A stretch of DNA of 37,997 bases from an uncultured Bacteroidaceae bacterium (GCA_905233765.1 CAJOCU010000022.1:1-37997), one strand, 5' to 3'; counted from the first letter of the stretch, positions 6,054 to 15,700 are shown. Made by a program: numbers and translations. Notes: generated from the letters alone by a model not told the origin.

Positions 6054-7895
6054 CTACGCCCTCTCGGCGAGTTCGAGCCAGCGCATTTCAGCGGCATCGA
6101 GCTCTTCTTGTAGTTGCGGAAGACGCTTGCTTTTGGCGGTGAGGTCATCGATAGCGAGCGTGCCGCTGCAGAGGGCGGTTTCGAGCTCCGCCTTTTCGGC
6201 TTCGAGGGCAGCAATGGTGGCTTCGAGGGCCTCCAGCTCGCGTTTTTCTTTGAAGGATAAACGGCGCGAAGCGGACTCTCCCAGCCCCCTTCCCCGCTCC
6301 CCCTCAAGGGGGAGAGTGGAATGATTTTGAGAGGCAGCATTCTTCTTTTGCTGAAGGTGACCACCCTCCCCCTTGAGGGGGAGTGAGGAGGGGGTCATAC
6401 GATACTGCGTATAATTCCCCGGGAAGTCTTTGATGTTGCCGTCGCCGTTGAAGACGAGGAGGTGGTCAACGACTTTGTCCATGAAGTAGCGGTCGTGGCT
6501 GACGACGATGACGCAGCCGCGGAAGTTCTTGAGGTAGTCCTCGAGGATGTTCAGCGTGACGATGTCGAGGTCGTTGGTGGGCTCGTCGAGGATGAGGAAG
6601 TTGGGGTTCTGCATCAACACCGTGCAGAGATAGAGGCGCCGGCGCTCGCCGCCCGAGAGCTTGTAGATGTAGTTCTGCTGCAGCAGCGGCGTGAACAGGA
6701 AGTGCTGCAGGAACTGCATCGCGGTGAGATGGCGACCGCCGCCAAGATCCACGTACTCAGCCACTTGGCGCACGGCATCGATGACCTTCATCTGCTGGTT
6801 GAACTGCATCCCCTCCTGCGAGAAATAGCCGAAGCGCACGGTCTCTCCGATGACGAAGCGACCGCTGTCGGGCGGCACCAGCCCCAGCAGCATCTTGATG
6901 AAGGTGCTCTTGCCCGTGCCGTTGGCACCCACGATGCCCATCTTCTCATAGCGCGAGAAGTTGTAGTAGAAATCCTTCAGGATGACGCGCTCGGTGGAGT
7001 TGGGATCGTCGGGGCGCGGCGGGAAGGTCTTGCTGACGTGCTGCGCCTCGAAGATTTTGGAGCCGATGTAGGTGCTGTTCACCTGCAGCGAGACTTTGTC
7101 CTCGGTGACACGCTGCTTGGCCACACGCTCGAGGTCGTAGAACGCTTCCTCGCGCGAGCGGGCCTTGTGACCACGCGCCTGTGGCATCCGCCGCATCCAT
7201 TCGAGCTCACTCCTATATAAATTATTCGCGCGCGCGATGGTGGCGTTGGTCACGTCGATGCGCTCCTGCCGTTTCTCGAGGTAGTAGGCGTAGTTGCCAC
7301 GGTAGGTGTAGAGCGTCTCGTTGTCCAGCTCCAGGATGAGCGAGCAGACGCGGTCGAGGAAGTAGCGGTCGTGGGTCACCATGAGCACCGTCATGCTGGA
7401 ACGCGAGAGGTAGGTCTCGAGCCACTCAATCATCTGAAGGTCGAGGTGGTTCGTAGGTTCGTCGAGGATGAGCAGGTCGGGCTCCTGACACAGCACGTTG
7501 GCCAGCGCCACGCGCTTGAGCTGTCCGCCGGAGAGGTGGCTGATGGGCTGTGCGTGGTCTGTAATCTTCAACTTCGTCAGATATTCCTGGATGCGGCGCG
7601 GCTCCTCCTTGCAATGCCACAGGCAGGCCTCCATCACGGTCATGTCCTGCGGATAGGCGGGCGTCTGCTCGAGATAGGCTACGCGCAGGTCGCGGCGATA
7701 GGTGACGGTGCCACCCTCGGGCTCTTCGAGACCGGCGAGGATGTTGAGCAGCGAGGTCTTGCCAGTGCCATTCTGGGCGATGAGACCGACGTGCTGACCC
7801 TCGGCAATGCCGAAGCTGATGTCGTGGAACAGTGTCTTGTCGCCCACAGAGAAGGTGAGGTTCTCGACCTGCAAATAAGGGTTCACGAGTGCCAT
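6054..7895 (-). CDS. ABC-F family ATP-binding protein (ribosome-associated type)
   Basis: Two ATP-binding cassettes in one 613-residue chain with no membrane segments, as in ABC-F proteins (Uup/EttA/YdiF type), which act on the translating ribosome. Cassette 1 has GLIAQNGTGKTSLLN (near residue 40), LSGGQLKRVALA and LLILDEPTNHLDL. Cassette 2 has GIVGANGTGKSTFIKM (near residue 320), LSGGERRRLYL and FLILDEPTNDLD. The C-terminus, LSFKEKRELEALEATIAALE onward, is the coiled coil typical of the Uup/YdiF branch. I chose the ATG at 7895 (MALVNPYLQVENL), because the 23 residues upstream are not family-like. Residues about 500-545 are a low-complexity stretch encoded by an inserted palindromic repeat. 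It is divergent from rho. Confidence 0.9.
   Translation of the reverse strand: MALVNPYLQVENLTFSVGDKTLFHDISFGIAEGQHVGLIAQNGTGKTSLLNILAGLEEPEGGTVTYRRDLRVAYLEQTPAYPQDMTVMEACLWHCKEEPRRIQEYLTKLKITDHAQPISHLSGGQLKRVALANVLCQEPDLLILDEPTNHLDLQMIEWLETYLSRSSMTVLMVTHDRYFLDRVCSLILELDNETLYTYRGNYAYYLEKRQERIDVTNATIARANNLYRSELEWMRRMPQARGHKARSREEAFYDLERVAKQRVTEDKVSLQVNSTYIGSKIFEAQHVSKTFPPRPDDPNSTERVILKDFYYNFSRYEKMGIVGANGTGKSTFIKMLLGLVPPDSGRFVIGETVRFGYFSQEGMQFNQQMKVIDAVRQVAEYVDLGGGRHLTAMQFLQHFLFTPLLQQNYIYKLSGGERRRLYLCTVLMQNPNFLILDEPTNDLDIVTLNILEDYLKNFRGCVIVVSHDRYFMDKVVDHLLVFNGDGNIKDFPGNYTQYRMTPSSLPLKGEGGHLQQKKNAASQNHSTLPLEGERGRGLGESASRRLSFKEKRELEALEATIAALEAEKAELETALCSGTLAIDDLTAKSKRLPQLQEELDAAEMRWLELAERA
6270..6398 (-). 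repeat. in-frame GC-rich palindromic insertion in the ABC-F gene
   Basis: Two copies of a module built around CTCCCCCTCAAGGGGGAG lie in opposite orientation (about 6283-6319 and 6361-6397) flanking a 40-bp centre. They encode Pro/Gly/Leu-rich residues (SLPLKGEGG, STLPLEGERGRGLG) between the second ATPase cassette and the C-terminal coiled coil. The reading frame stays open. The composition is like intergenic palindromes of this genome, not like the neighbouring protein. Confidence 0.7.
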
Positions 7896-7941
7896 GATGG
7901 ATGATTTTGGGTGCGAAAGTAAGAAATAATGATGAAAAAAC

Positions 7942-7972
7942 TTTGCTGAATGGACAGAAATCATTACCTTTG
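7942..7972 (+). promoter_or_regulatory. rho promoter
   Basis: TTTG (7942-7945), a 19-bp spacer and TACCTTTG (7965-7972) match the Bacteroidetes sigma-ABfr consensus exactly. The predicted start is near 7979, about 70 bases before the chosen rho ATG at 8047. A weaker minus-strand -7 (TACTTTCG, 7921-7914) may serve the ABC-F gene. Confidence 0.8.
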
Positions 7973-8046
7973 CACTCGATTTTATGGGGAGTTACCCTGG
8001 AATTGGTGGTCAGCTCCTTTATATTTCCTCTTTTTATACCTTATTT

Positions 8047-9936
8047 ATGCACACAAAAAGTGATCTCGAGGCATTGAGCATCGAGCAGTTGAATGAAATT
8101 GCACATTCACTGGGCATCTCCACGAAAGCGGACACGCCCAAGTTAAATACCATCTACAACATTATCGAAGCCGAACTGGCCCAAGGCACGACTGCCGAGG
8201 AACAGCCCGCGCCCAAGAAGCGCGGACGCAAAGCCAAGGCGGAGAAGGAAAGCGAAGCGAAGCAGACCGAGACGGCCCCCGAGGCTCCCGAAGCTCCCGA
8301 GAAGGAGAAGACCACGGCCAGACGCAGAGGCGCCAAGAAAGCGGAAAAGGAAACGACGGAACAGCCGCCGGCAGAACAACCCGCAGCCGAAACTCCCGTA
8401 GCAAAGGACACCGCAGCCGAGGCGGAGGAGAAACCCGCACCCAAGAAGCGCGGACGCAAATCGAAGGCTGAGAAGGCTGCCGAGGCCGCAGCACAACAGG
8501 AGCAGGAACTGCCGCTGTTCGCGGAGGCGGACAACAATGCCGCCGAACAGGCCGCCGAGGTCGCGCCCTCCCCTGCCCCACAGCATGAACAGAAGGCTGC
8601 GGAGGCACCCAACGAGAATCGTAAACCGACACCCGAAGAGGTGGAGGCGTTCTTCAACGCCGACGAGCCCGACTTCGTGATCCTGCAGTCTATCCCCGAA
8701 GGCGGCAACATCGCACCGCAGCCCAAATACACGGAGGAGCCAGCACCAAGCTATGCCCCCGCAGCCGGGCAACGCAAGGAGAAGGCACGCGAGGAGGCAC
8801 CAGCACAGCCCTATGACTTCGGCGACCGCGTGACTGCCGAAGGAGTGCTCGAGGTGACCCCCGACGGTTGGGGCTTCCTGCGCTCCAGCGACTACAACTA
8901 TCTCGCCAGCCCCGACGATGTCTATCTCAGCCAGCAGCAGATCAAGCAGTTCGGACTGAAGACCGGCGACGTGGTCGAAGGTTTTGTGCGCCCGCCACTC
9001 GAAGGCGAGAAATACTTCCCGCTCGTGAGCATCAACAGCGTGAACGGCGTGAACCCCGCTCGCATCCGCGACCGTCAGGCGTTCGAGCACCTCACACCGC
9101 TGTTCCCCGACGAGAAGTTCAACCTCTGCAGGGGCTACAACGACCCCACGAGCGTGCGTGTCGTGGATCTCTTCTCCCCCATCGGTAAAGGCCAGCGCGC
9201 CCTCATCGTGGCACAGCCCAAGACGGGTAAGACCATCCTGATGAAGGAGATTGCCAACGCCATCGCCGCGAACCACCCCGAAGCCTACCTGATGATGTTG
9301 CTCATCGACGAGCGCCCCGAGGAGGTGACGGATATGGCCCGCAGCGTCAATGCCGAGGTGATCGCATCGACCTTCGACGAGCCCGCCGAGCGCCACGTGA
9401 AGATCGCCGGCATCGTTCTGGAGAAGGCCAAGCGAATGGTGGAATGCGGACACGACGTGGTCATCTTCCTGGATAGCATCACACGTCTGGCACGCGCTTA
9501 CAACACCGCAGCACCCGCCAGCGGCAAGATCCTGACGGGCGGTGTCGATGCCAACGCACTGCAGAAGCCCAAGCGCTTCTTCGGTGCTGCACGTAACATC
9601 GAAGGCGGCGGCTCGCTGACCATCATCGCCACAGCGCTCATCGACACCGGTTCCAAGATGGACGAGGTGATCTTCGAGGAGTTCAAGGGAACGGGTAACA
9701 TGGAACTGCAGCTCGACCGCACCCTGGCCAACAAGCGCATCTTCCCAGCCGTGAACATCGTGGCAAGCTCGACACGCCGCGACGACCTGCTACACGACAA
9801 GACGACGCTCGACAGAATGTGGATCCTGCGCAAGTTCCTCTCGGATATGAACCCGCTCGAAGCAATGAACGAACTCAAGGGCCGACTGGAAGGAACCAAG
9901 ACCAACGAGGAGTTCCTCATCTCGATGAACTCGTAA
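8047..9936 (+). CDS. rho: transcription termination factor Rho with disordered N-terminal insertion
   Basis: Rho is the hexameric RNA helicase that ends transcription. Residues 1-45 are the Rho N-terminal SAP-like helical domain ([20 protein letters not shown]). Residues about 46-255 are an Ala/Glu/Lys/Pro-rich disordered insert with two copies of APKKRGRK (near 55 and 131). The RNA-binding cold-shock-like domain follows ([20 protein letters not shown], about 266-285). The ATPase core has the P-loop [11 protein letters not shown] (near 389), [13 protein letters not shown], the arginine-rich [12 protein letters not shown] and a standard C-terminus. At 629 residues it is about 210 longer than E. 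coli Rho, as usual in Bacteroidetes. An in-frame ATG at 7984 exists but the SAP domain starts at 8047. Confidence 0.97.
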   Translation: MHTKSDLEALSIEQLNEIAHSLGISTKADTPKLNTIYNIIEAELAQGTTAEEQPAPKKRGRKAKAEKESEAKQTETAPEAPEAPEKEKTTARRRGAKKAEKETTEQPPAEQPAAETPVAKDTAAEAEEKPAPKKRGRKSKAEKAAEAAAQQEQELPLFAEADNNAAEQAAEVAPSPAPQHEQKAAEAPNENRKPTPEEVEAFFNADEPDFVILQSIPEGGNIAPQPKYTEEPAPSYAPAAGQRKEKAREEAPAQPYDFGDRVTAEGVLEVTPDGWGFLRSSDYNYLASPDDVYLSQQQIKQFGLKTGDVVEGFVRPPLEGEKYFPLVSINSVNGVNPARIRDRQAFEHLTPLFPDEKFNLCRGYNDPTSVRVVDLFSPIGKGQRALIVAQPKTGKTILMKEIANAIAANHPEAYLMMLLIDERPEEVTDMARSVNAEVIASTFDEPAERHVKIAGIVLEKAKRMVECGHDVVIFLDSITRLARAYNTAAPASGKILTGGVDANALQKPKRFFGAARNIEGGGSLTIIATALIDTGSKMDEVIFEEFKGTGNMELQLDRTLANKRIFPAVNIVASSTRRDDLLHDKTTLDRMWILRKFLSDMNPLEAMNELKGRLEGTKTNEEFLISMNS

Positions 9937-9941
9937 GAAGA

Positions 9942-9981
9942 AACAATCATCCCCGCCGGGTTGCTGGCGGGGATGATTGTT
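9942..9981. terminator. bidirectional rho/DUF5686 terminator
   Basis: A 16-bp perfect stem (AACAATCATCCCCGCC, 9942-9957, with its complement at 9966-9981) with an 8-base loop and a short T-rich tail, between the rho stop (9936) and the convergent DUF5686 stop (9987). Confidence 0.9.
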
Positions 9982-9986
9982 TTCTA

Positions 9987-12326
9987 TTAGAAGTCGAACT
10001 CCAGACAGAGACGGACGCCGTGCTTCTTGACGCCGGGGAAGTCGTGGTAGTTGATGCGATAGACGTAGTCGATGCGGAGGACTTTCAGGATGTTGTGGAT
10101 GCCGACGTTGAGTTCCATGTATGGTACATTGCCCAACGTATGGGTGATAGGCACACCACCGCGCGAAGGCATCTCGAAGAGATCGTGGTCGCCGGGGTGC
10201 AGGGCTGGGTTGTTCTTGTCGGAGAGATAGCCGTAGAGGGCTTTGAAGCCGATGACCTCGCGCAACTTGAGCTTCTTGAGCAGGGGGATGCGGTTGAAGA
10301 GCTTACCCGAGAGGTCCCACTCGGCCTGGAACGAGAGGTAGCGGTCGTTGACGAACTCCAGGTTGTTGATCATGCAGAACATGTCGCGCGTGATGATGTA
10401 GGAGTTGTTGGCCACTGGCATCAGCAGCAACGGGAAGGGCACGCGGTTCCACTGCACGGCACCACGCAGGTTGAGGCTGATGCGGCCATAGGAGTTCAGC
10501 CAGATGCGCTTGTAGGCGGTGAGCTCGGTGACGTTGTAGTTGTACTGGCTGCCGAAGACGCCCTTGACGCCGAAGGTGTGGGAGAGCGTGAAGATGGGGT
10601 TGTTGTGGTGGACATAGTGGCGGCGCTGCTTGGAGTTGATGACTTCCTCACCGGGCGCCCAGCGGACCGACAGCATCAGGTCGGAGGTGCGGAGTTGATC
10701 GACCATCTCGCCGTCGAGGCGACGGTAGAAGAGATCGCCGCAGGGGGTGATGCGGGCGTGCTTGGCCTGGAACTGGATGTCGATGTGGTTGTTAGTCTCC
10801 ACCTCGTAACGCACGAGGGCGTGGCGCTGGAACATCATATGGGTGACGTCCTGCGTCTTGAAGCTGGTCCAGACGTTGTCCTTGTCGCGCCCGTTCTGCC
10901 ACATCATGTCGGCAGGACTGAAGACGTCCTGACGGAACTGCGCCGTGATGCTGTGGCGTGGGAACTCATGGGGCGACTGTTCCTTGCGCAGGAAGGAATA
11001 CTCGATTTCGCCCAAGCCGTACCAGTTCTTACTGCGGAAACCGTAGGCGCCATAGGCCTTGAAGAAGAGTTTGGGGAAGAGCTTGGCAGTGGTCTGGAAG
11101 CCCAGGCGCACACGCGGACCATCGATGAAGTTGTTGGAGTACATCGACATGATGGGGCCAAAGTCTATCTTGCTCTGGCCGGTGTAGCGCGAGGTCTCGA
11201 AATAGTTGTTGATGATGGCCCGCATCACATAGAGCACAAAACCGGCACCGCGCAGCTGCTGCAGGTTGTCCATCGTGTTCTGCAGCTGACGCTCGGCACG
11301 CGAGAGAGTGTCAACGCGGTGCTGCGCCCAGAAGGCGGGATCGTCGATCTTGGCTGTGCCCTCGCGCAGCTTGTCGCTCTTGGCAAAGGCCTCGTCGGGA
11401 ATGGAGTCGGTGGAGATCTGGGTGTAGTTGGTGGCGCGATGCACGAAGGCGGCACGGTTGCCCTTGATGACGGCCAGCTCGGCAAAGAGGTCGTCGGTCT
11501 GCAAGACGCGCTGGCCGTTAGACAAGTCGGTGAAACGCTGTTCGATGGCCAGGTCGGTGATGTAGTTGACGCTGGAGCGCAACGGCAGCTTCAGCAGACC
11601 TTTATGCACGCGGTAGGTGCTGTCGTTCAGGATCCACAGACGACCGCTGAAACCGAAGTCCTGCGGGTTCTGCGGCACGAAGCTCAGCTGGATGCAGCTC
11701 TTGTCATCGACCACGACGGTGTCCTCGATGAAGAACTGGAAGAAAGAGATGGCCGCGCGCGAAGACAGCGGGCTGGTGAAACGACGCTCCAGGAACGGGA
11801 TGACGTCGTCGTAGATGTTGACGTCGGTAAAGATGCTTTGCACCACGGTGTTGACCTCGTCACCGATGGGCAGCAGGTCGGTGACGCCCTCGCTGTTGGT
11901 GCCAAGAACGTAGTTGCGCTCCAGCTTAGGGTCGCGGCGCCAGAGGTGGTGCGTGGCGGTCTCCAGGTAGTGCAGCGGCAGGATATACTTGTCCGTCTGG
12001 GGGCAATACTCCACCTGCTGCTTGATCAGTGGGCGCTGCAGGAGCTTCATGGAGTCGGCCTTCTGCTGCGAGATGTTGTCGAAGCCAGTGGTGATGCGCT
12101 GGTATTTGTAGTAGCTGACGTAGTCGTTCTGCTCGAGTGAATGGTTTGCCTTCGCATCGATGACCTTGCGCATCAGCTCCACAGCGGGATTGCCCTTGCG
12201 CCGGTAGCGCTGCTTCTTGGGCTTCACCGTCACCTCCTTCAGGTCCCTCTCTACATAAATCGTTTTCTGGCTCCACGCCAGACATGGAACCAGAAACAAC
12301 ATCAGGTAGAGAAGGATTTTTCGCAT
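9987..12326 (-). CDS. DUF5686-type outer-membrane beta-barrel protein
   Basis: A 779-residue exported protein: signal peptide MRKILLYLMLFLVPCLAWSQ, then a soluble N-terminal half containing GNPAVELMRKVIDAKANHS and YYKYQRITTGFDNIS, both typical of DUF5686 proteins. The C-terminal half is rich in alternating aromatic beta-strands and ends in CLEFDF, a terminal Phe as in outer-membrane barrels. Related proteins often carry a carboxypeptidase-like regulatory domain before this region; here it is absent and the conserved part starts soon after the signal peptide. The ATG at 12326 overlaps the nadC stop by one base (TGATG), so translation is probably coupled. The function of the family is unknown to me; surface assembly or transport is a guess. 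Confidence 0.85.
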   Translation of the reverse strand: MRKILLYLMLFLVPCLAWSQKTIYVERDLKEVTVKPKKQRYRRKGNPAVELMRKVIDAKANHSLEQNDYVSYYKYQRITTGFDNISQQKADSMKLLQRPLIKQQVEYCPQTDKYILPLHYLETATHHLWRRDPKLERNYVLGTNSEGVTDLLPIGDEVNTVVQSIFTDVNIYDDVIPFLERRFTSPLSSRAAISFFQFFIEDTVVVDDKSCIQLSFVPQNPQDFGFSGRLWILNDSTYRVHKGLLKLPLRSSVNYITDLAIEQRFTDLSNGQRVLQTDDLFAELAVIKGNRAAFVHRATNYTQISTDSIPDEAFAKSDKLREGTAKIDDPAFWAQHRVDTLSRAERQLQNTMDNLQQLRGAGFVLYVMRAIINNYFETSRYTGQSKIDFGPIMSMYSNNFIDGPRVRLGFQTTAKLFPKLFFKAYGAYGFRSKNWYGLGEIEYSFLRKEQSPHEFPRHSITAQFRQDVFSPADMMWQNGRDKDNVWTSFKTQDVTHMMFQRHALVRYEVETNNHIDIQFQAKHARITPCGDLFYRRLDGEMVDQLRTSDLMLSVRWAPGEEVINSKQRRHYVHHNNPIFTLSHTFGVKGVFGSQYNYNVTELTAYKRIWLNSYGRISLNLRGAVQWNRVPFPLLLMPVANNSYIITRDMFCMINNLEFVNDRYLSFQAEWDLSGKLFNRIPLLKKLKLREVIGFKALYGYLSDKNNPALHPGDHDLFEMPSRGGVPITHTLGNVPYMELNVGIHNILKVLRIDYVYRINYHDFPGVKKHGVRLCLEFDF

Positions 12327-13174
12327 CAGCAGGCTTTGAAGCTCATGTCGAGGCCCTTGACGCTGTGCGTGAGCGCGCCGACAGAGATGAAATCGACGCC
12401 GCACTCGGCATAGTCGCGCAGCGTGTCGAAGGTGATGCCGCCGCTGGACTCGGTCTCATAGCGGCCGGCGATGAGCTCGACAGCCTTCTTGGTGTCGGCA
12501 GGGGTGAAGTTGTCCAACATGATGCGATCTACGCCACCGATGGCGAGGACGCGATTGAGTTCGTCGAAGTTGCGGACTTCAATCTCAATCTTCAGGTCCT
12601 TGCCCTTGGCCTTGAGGTACTCGTGGCAGCGCGTGATGGCGTTCTCGATGCCACCGGCGAAATCCACGTGGTTGTCCTTGAGCAGGATCATATCGAAGAG
12701 GCCGATGCGGTGGTTCACGCCGCCGCCAATCTTCACGGCAGCCTTCTCGAGCATTCGCATTCCAGGCGTGGTCTTGCGGGTGTCGAGGACACGCGTCTTA
12801 GTGCCTTCGAGGCGCTTCACATATTTGTTGGTCATCGTGGCGATGCCGGACATGCGCTGCATGATGTTGAGCATCAGACGCTCGGTCTGCAGCAGGCTCT
12901 GCACACGCCCCGTGACGATCATGGCCACGTCGCCGGGCTTCACGTGGGCACCGTCCTGGATGAACACCTCCACCTGCATCTCGGGGTCGAAGCGGTGGAA
13001 CACCTCCTTGGCCACCTCTACGCCGGCCAGGATGCCCTCTTCCTTGATGAGCAGCTTGCTCTTACCCATTGCGTCGGCAGGGATGCAGCACAACGTGGTG
13101 TGGTCGCCATCGCCAATATCCTCGGCAAAAGCGAGGTCGATGAGTCTATCGTTCAATTCTTCAACTGTAAGCAT
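12326..13174 (-). CDS. nadC: nicotinate-nucleotide pyrophosphorylase (carboxylating)
   Basis: This cytosolic enzyme converts quinolinate and PRPP to nicotinate mononucleotide, CO2 and pyrophosphate in de novo NAD synthesis. At 282 residues it is the usual length. Recognisable parts are LAFAEDIGDGDHTT at the N-terminus, ERLMLNIMQRMSGIAT, the PRPP/quinolinate-binding DTRKTTPGMRMLEKAAVKIG with GGGVNHRIGLFDMILLKDNH, and the TIM-barrel strands IEIEVRNFDEL, IMLDNFTP and FISVGALTHS. It is the third gene of the 15661-9987 operon, 25 bp after the permease gene and overlapping the DUF5686 gene. Confidence 0.97.
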   Translation of the reverse strand: MLTVEELNDRLIDLAFAEDIGDGDHTTLCCIPADAMGKSKLLIKEEGILAGVEVAKEVFHRFDPEMQVEVFIQDGAHVKPGDVAMIVTGRVQSLLQTERLMLNIMQRMSGIATMTNKYVKRLEGTKTRVLDTRKTTPGMRMLEKAAVKIGGGVNHRIGLFDMILLKDNHVDFAGGIENAITRCHEYLKAKGKDLKIEIEVRNFDELNRVLAIGGVDRIMLDNFTPADTKKAVELIAGRYETESSGGITFDTLRDYAECGVDFISVGALTHSVKGLDMSFKAC

Positions 13175-13199
13175 ATATTATGAATTAAGAATTATGTCT

Positions 13200-14444
13200 T
13201 TATTCAAACCTCATCACCTGCGCCGGATGAATCCTGCTGACCAGATGGCTGGGGACGATGAGCACGAGGAGCGTGATGAGAAGCGTTGCTACGTTCAGGA
13301 GCAGAATCCACCACCAGGCGAGGTCGATGGGAACGGTATCGACGTAGTAGGTGGCGGGGTCGAGGTGCACGAGGTGGAACTGTTGCTGCAACAGCGACAG
13401 CCCAATGCCCAGGACATTACCCCAGAACAGCCCCTGCCCTATCAACATAGCCGCAAAATAGAGGAAGATGCGACGAACCTGACGGTCCGAGGCACCGAGG
13501 GATTTCATCACAGCAATGAAATTGGTCCGTTCCAAGATGATGATGAGCAGACCGGCCGTCATCGTGAACAGCGAGAGACCGACCATCAGAAGCAGGATGA
13601 CATAGACATTGGTGTCGAGCAGCTTCAACCACGAGAACAAGCCGGGATAGAGCTCTGTGATGGCGTGGGTGCTGTAGGTGTTGTCATCCACGTCGGTGGT
13701 GCGGTTCATGACGGAGCGAACGGCCTCTGTACGAGCATCCAGCTGACTGAAGTCATCAATGATGAGCTCTGCTCCCGCACATTGGTCCGGGCGCCACTCG
13801 TTCAAGCGCTGAGTGGATGCGAGGTCGGTAAAGGCCAGAACATTATCGAACTCGCGCAGATGCGTCTCATAGACACCCGCGATGAGGAAACGGCGCGCCT
13901 TCACCTGCTCGGCGAAGAAATAGGCGAAGACCTTGTCGCCCGCATGAAGGCCCAGTTCCTTAGCCATTAAGGAGGAGATGAGGATCTCGTTGCTCACCTC
14001 TGTGGCGGAGAAGCGCGGCAGACGTCCTTCGAGCAGATGGGAAGCCAGGAACGTAGTGTCATACTCTTCGGCAGCACCGCGGAAGATGACGCCCTTGAAG
14101 GCAACGTCGGTCTTCAGCATCCCTGTCTTAGTGACGAAACGCTGCGCGTGGTGAACGCCCTGCATTGAGGACAGGCGCCGCAAGAGAGTGTCGTTGACCA
14201 CGATGGGCTGAGCTTCGGAGGTGTAGAGGCTGCGGTAGTTGATGACCTCGATGTGGCCGCCAAAGCCGATGACCTTCTGACGAATCTCACGTTTGAAACC
14301 AATGATAATCCCCACAGACAAAATCATCACAGCTAAACCCACAGCAACGCCCCACATGGCAATCTTCACCGCAGGGCGCGACAACCGGCGGCCTTCCTCG
14401 CGGTGACCAAACAATCGACGGGCTATGGAATACTCAAAGGACAA
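13200..14444 (-). CDS. ABC transporter permease, LolC/LolE-FtsX type
   Basis: A 414-residue inner-membrane protein with the MacB/FtsX layout. There is one membrane segment at about residues 28-50 (AMWGVAVGLAVMILSVGIII), a periplasmic domain at about 50-270, and three more segments near 275-300, 325-350 and 375-400 (VYVILLLMVGLSLFTMTAGL, IGQGLFWGNVLGIGLSLL, WWWILLLNVATLLITLLVLI). The segment LERTNFIAVMKSLGASDRQV is the conserved cytoplasmic contact with the ATPase in LolC/E. The protein ends in PAQVMRFE, close to LolC/E C-termini. No ATPase gene lies nearby, so the partner is encoded elsewhere. It probably acts in lipoprotein release or envelope maintenance. It begins 8 bp after the aminotransferase stop. 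Confidence 0.88.
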   Translation of the reverse strand: MSFEYSIARRLFGHREEGRRLSRPAVKIAMWGVAVGLAVMILSVGIIIGFKREIRQKVIGFGGHIEVINYRSLYTSEAQPIVVNDTLLRRLSSMQGVHHAQRFVTKTGMLKTDVAFKGVIFRGAAEEYDTTFLASHLLEGRLPRFSATEVSNEILISSLMAKELGLHAGDKVFAYFFAEQVKARRFLIAGVYETHLREFDNVLAFTDLASTQRLNEWRPDQCAGAELIIDDFSQLDARTEAVRSVMNRTTDVDDNTYSTHAITELYPGLFSWLKLLDTNVYVILLLMVGLSLFTMTAGLLIIILERTNFIAVMKSLGASDRQVRRIFLYFAAMLIGQGLFWGNVLGIGLSLLQQQFHLVHLDPATYYVDTVPIDLAWWWILLLNVATLLITLLVLIVPSHLVSRIHPAQVMRFE

Positions 14445-14452
14445 TATATCGA

Positions 14453-15661
14453 TTATCGTTTAGCGTTTAACGTCCCTGGATACGCCTCGAGGGCTTTGCT
14501 GAGCACGAAGAGAGCGCGGGTGAGGTCTTCCTTCTTGAGGACATAAGCCAGACGCACCTCATTGCGTCCCAGCCCTGGTGTGGTGTAGAAGCCAGCGGCA
14601 GGAGCCATCATGACGGTCTCGCCTTCGTAGTTGAAGTCGCGCAGACACCAGGCACAGAAATCCTCAGCATCTTCGACCGGAAGTTTGGCAACGGTGTAGA
14701 AAGCGCCCATAGGAATGGGGCTGTAAACACCAGGGATGCGGTTCAGCCCGTCGATCAGGCATTTACGACGCTCCACATACTCGTCATAGACCTCGCGCGA
14801 ATACTCCTCGCCCTCGTCCAATGACGCCTCGGCAGCAATCTGGCCGATGAGCGGCGGAGAGAGACGGGCCTGGCAGAACTTCATCACAGCCTTACGCACC
14901 TCCTCGTTCTTGGTGATGAGGGCACCTATGCGGATGCCACACTCGCTGTAACGCTTCGACACGGAGTCGATGAGCACCACATTCTGCTCGATGCCTTCAA
15001 GGTGACAAGCCGAGATATAAGGAGAGCCCGTGTAGATGAACTCGCGATAGACCTCGTCGGAGAAGAGGTAGAGGTCGTACTTCTTCACAAGGTCGCGAAT
15101 CTGGTTCATCTCGCGACGGGTGTAGAGGTAGCCCGTCGGGTTGTTGGGATTACAAATAAGTATCGCACGCGTGCGCTCATTGATGAGCTCCTCGAACTTC
15201 TCGACCTTGGGAAGCGAGAAACCCTCCTCGATGGTCGTGGTGACAGTGCGGATGACAGCACCGGCCGAGATGGCGAAAGCCATATAGTTAGCATAGGCAG
15301 GTTCTGGCACAATGATCTCGTCGCCTGGATTCAGGCACGACAGGAAGGCAAAGAGTACTGCCTCGGAGCCGCCGCTGGTGATGATAATATCGTCGGGAGT
15401 GACATCGATCTTGTACTTGGCATAATAATCCACCAACTTCTCGCGATAGCTGAGATAGCCCTGCGACGGGGAATACTCGAGAATCTTACGGTCGATGTTG
15501 CGGATAGCATTGATTGCCGCCGGAGGCGTGGGAAGGTCGGGCTGACCAATGTTCAGGTGATAGACATGAACGCCACGCTGCTTAGCGGCATTAGCTAGGG
15601 GTGCCAGCTTGCGAATCGGAGAGGCTGGCATTTCGTAACCACGGACTGATATCTTTGGCAT
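14453..15661 (-). CDS. PLP-dependent aminotransferase, class I/II
   Basis: A 402-residue cytosolic fold-type I aminotransferase of the aspartate aminotransferase superfamily. Seen are the substrate-loop motif HLNIGQPDLPTPP, the cofactor-contacting TSGGSEAVLFAFL, the substrate/cofactor motif ILICNPNNPTGYLYT, SDEVYREFIY with the Asp that holds the pyridine nitrogen, the Schiff-base lysine near residue 235 in DSVSKRYSECGIRIG, and the C-terminal NEVRLAYV with the carboxylate-binding Arg. The donor amino acid cannot be told from sequence alone. It is the first gene of the minus operon and has a promoter at about 15701-15708. Confidence 0.9.
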   Translation of the reverse strand: MPKISVRGYEMPASPIRKLAPLANAAKQRGVHVYHLNIGQPDLPTPPAAINAIRNIDRKILEYSPSQGYLSYREKLVDYYAKYKIDVTPDDIIITSGGSEAVLFAFLSCLNPGDEIIVPEPAYANYMAFAISAGAVIRTVTTTIEEGFSLPKVEKFEELINERTRAILICNPNNPTGYLYTRREMNQIRDLVKKYDLYLFSDEVYREFIYTGSPYISACHLEGIEQNVVLIDSVSKRYSECGIRIGALITKNEEVRKAVMKFCQARLSPPLIGQIAAEASLDEGEEYSREVYDEYVERRKCLIDGLNRIPGVYSPIPMGAFYTVAKLPVEDAEDFCAWCLRDFNYEGETVMMAPAAGFYTTPGLGRNEVRLAYVLKKEDLTRALFVLSKALEAYPGTLNAKR

Positions 15662-15700
15662 AAAACGGGGAGATTATCCTACTTTTTACAAAAAACTGTG

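Noticed and set aside
7984..8046. Upstream in-frame ATG for rho
   Set aside because: It would add 21 residues that do not resemble Rho and start almost at the transcript end; the domain begins at 8047.
8143..9453. 436-codon minus-strand open frame
   Set aside because: Antisense to rho; Leu/Gly/Arg-rich composition is that of a shadow frame.
9819..12140. 773-codon plus-strand open frame
   Set aside because: It is antisense to the DUF5686 gene, crosses the rho/DUF5686 terminator and has no domain; a GC-driven shadow.
12284..13970. Two long plus-strand frames opposite nadC and the permease
   Set aside because: Shadows of genes with complete family motifs on the minus strand.
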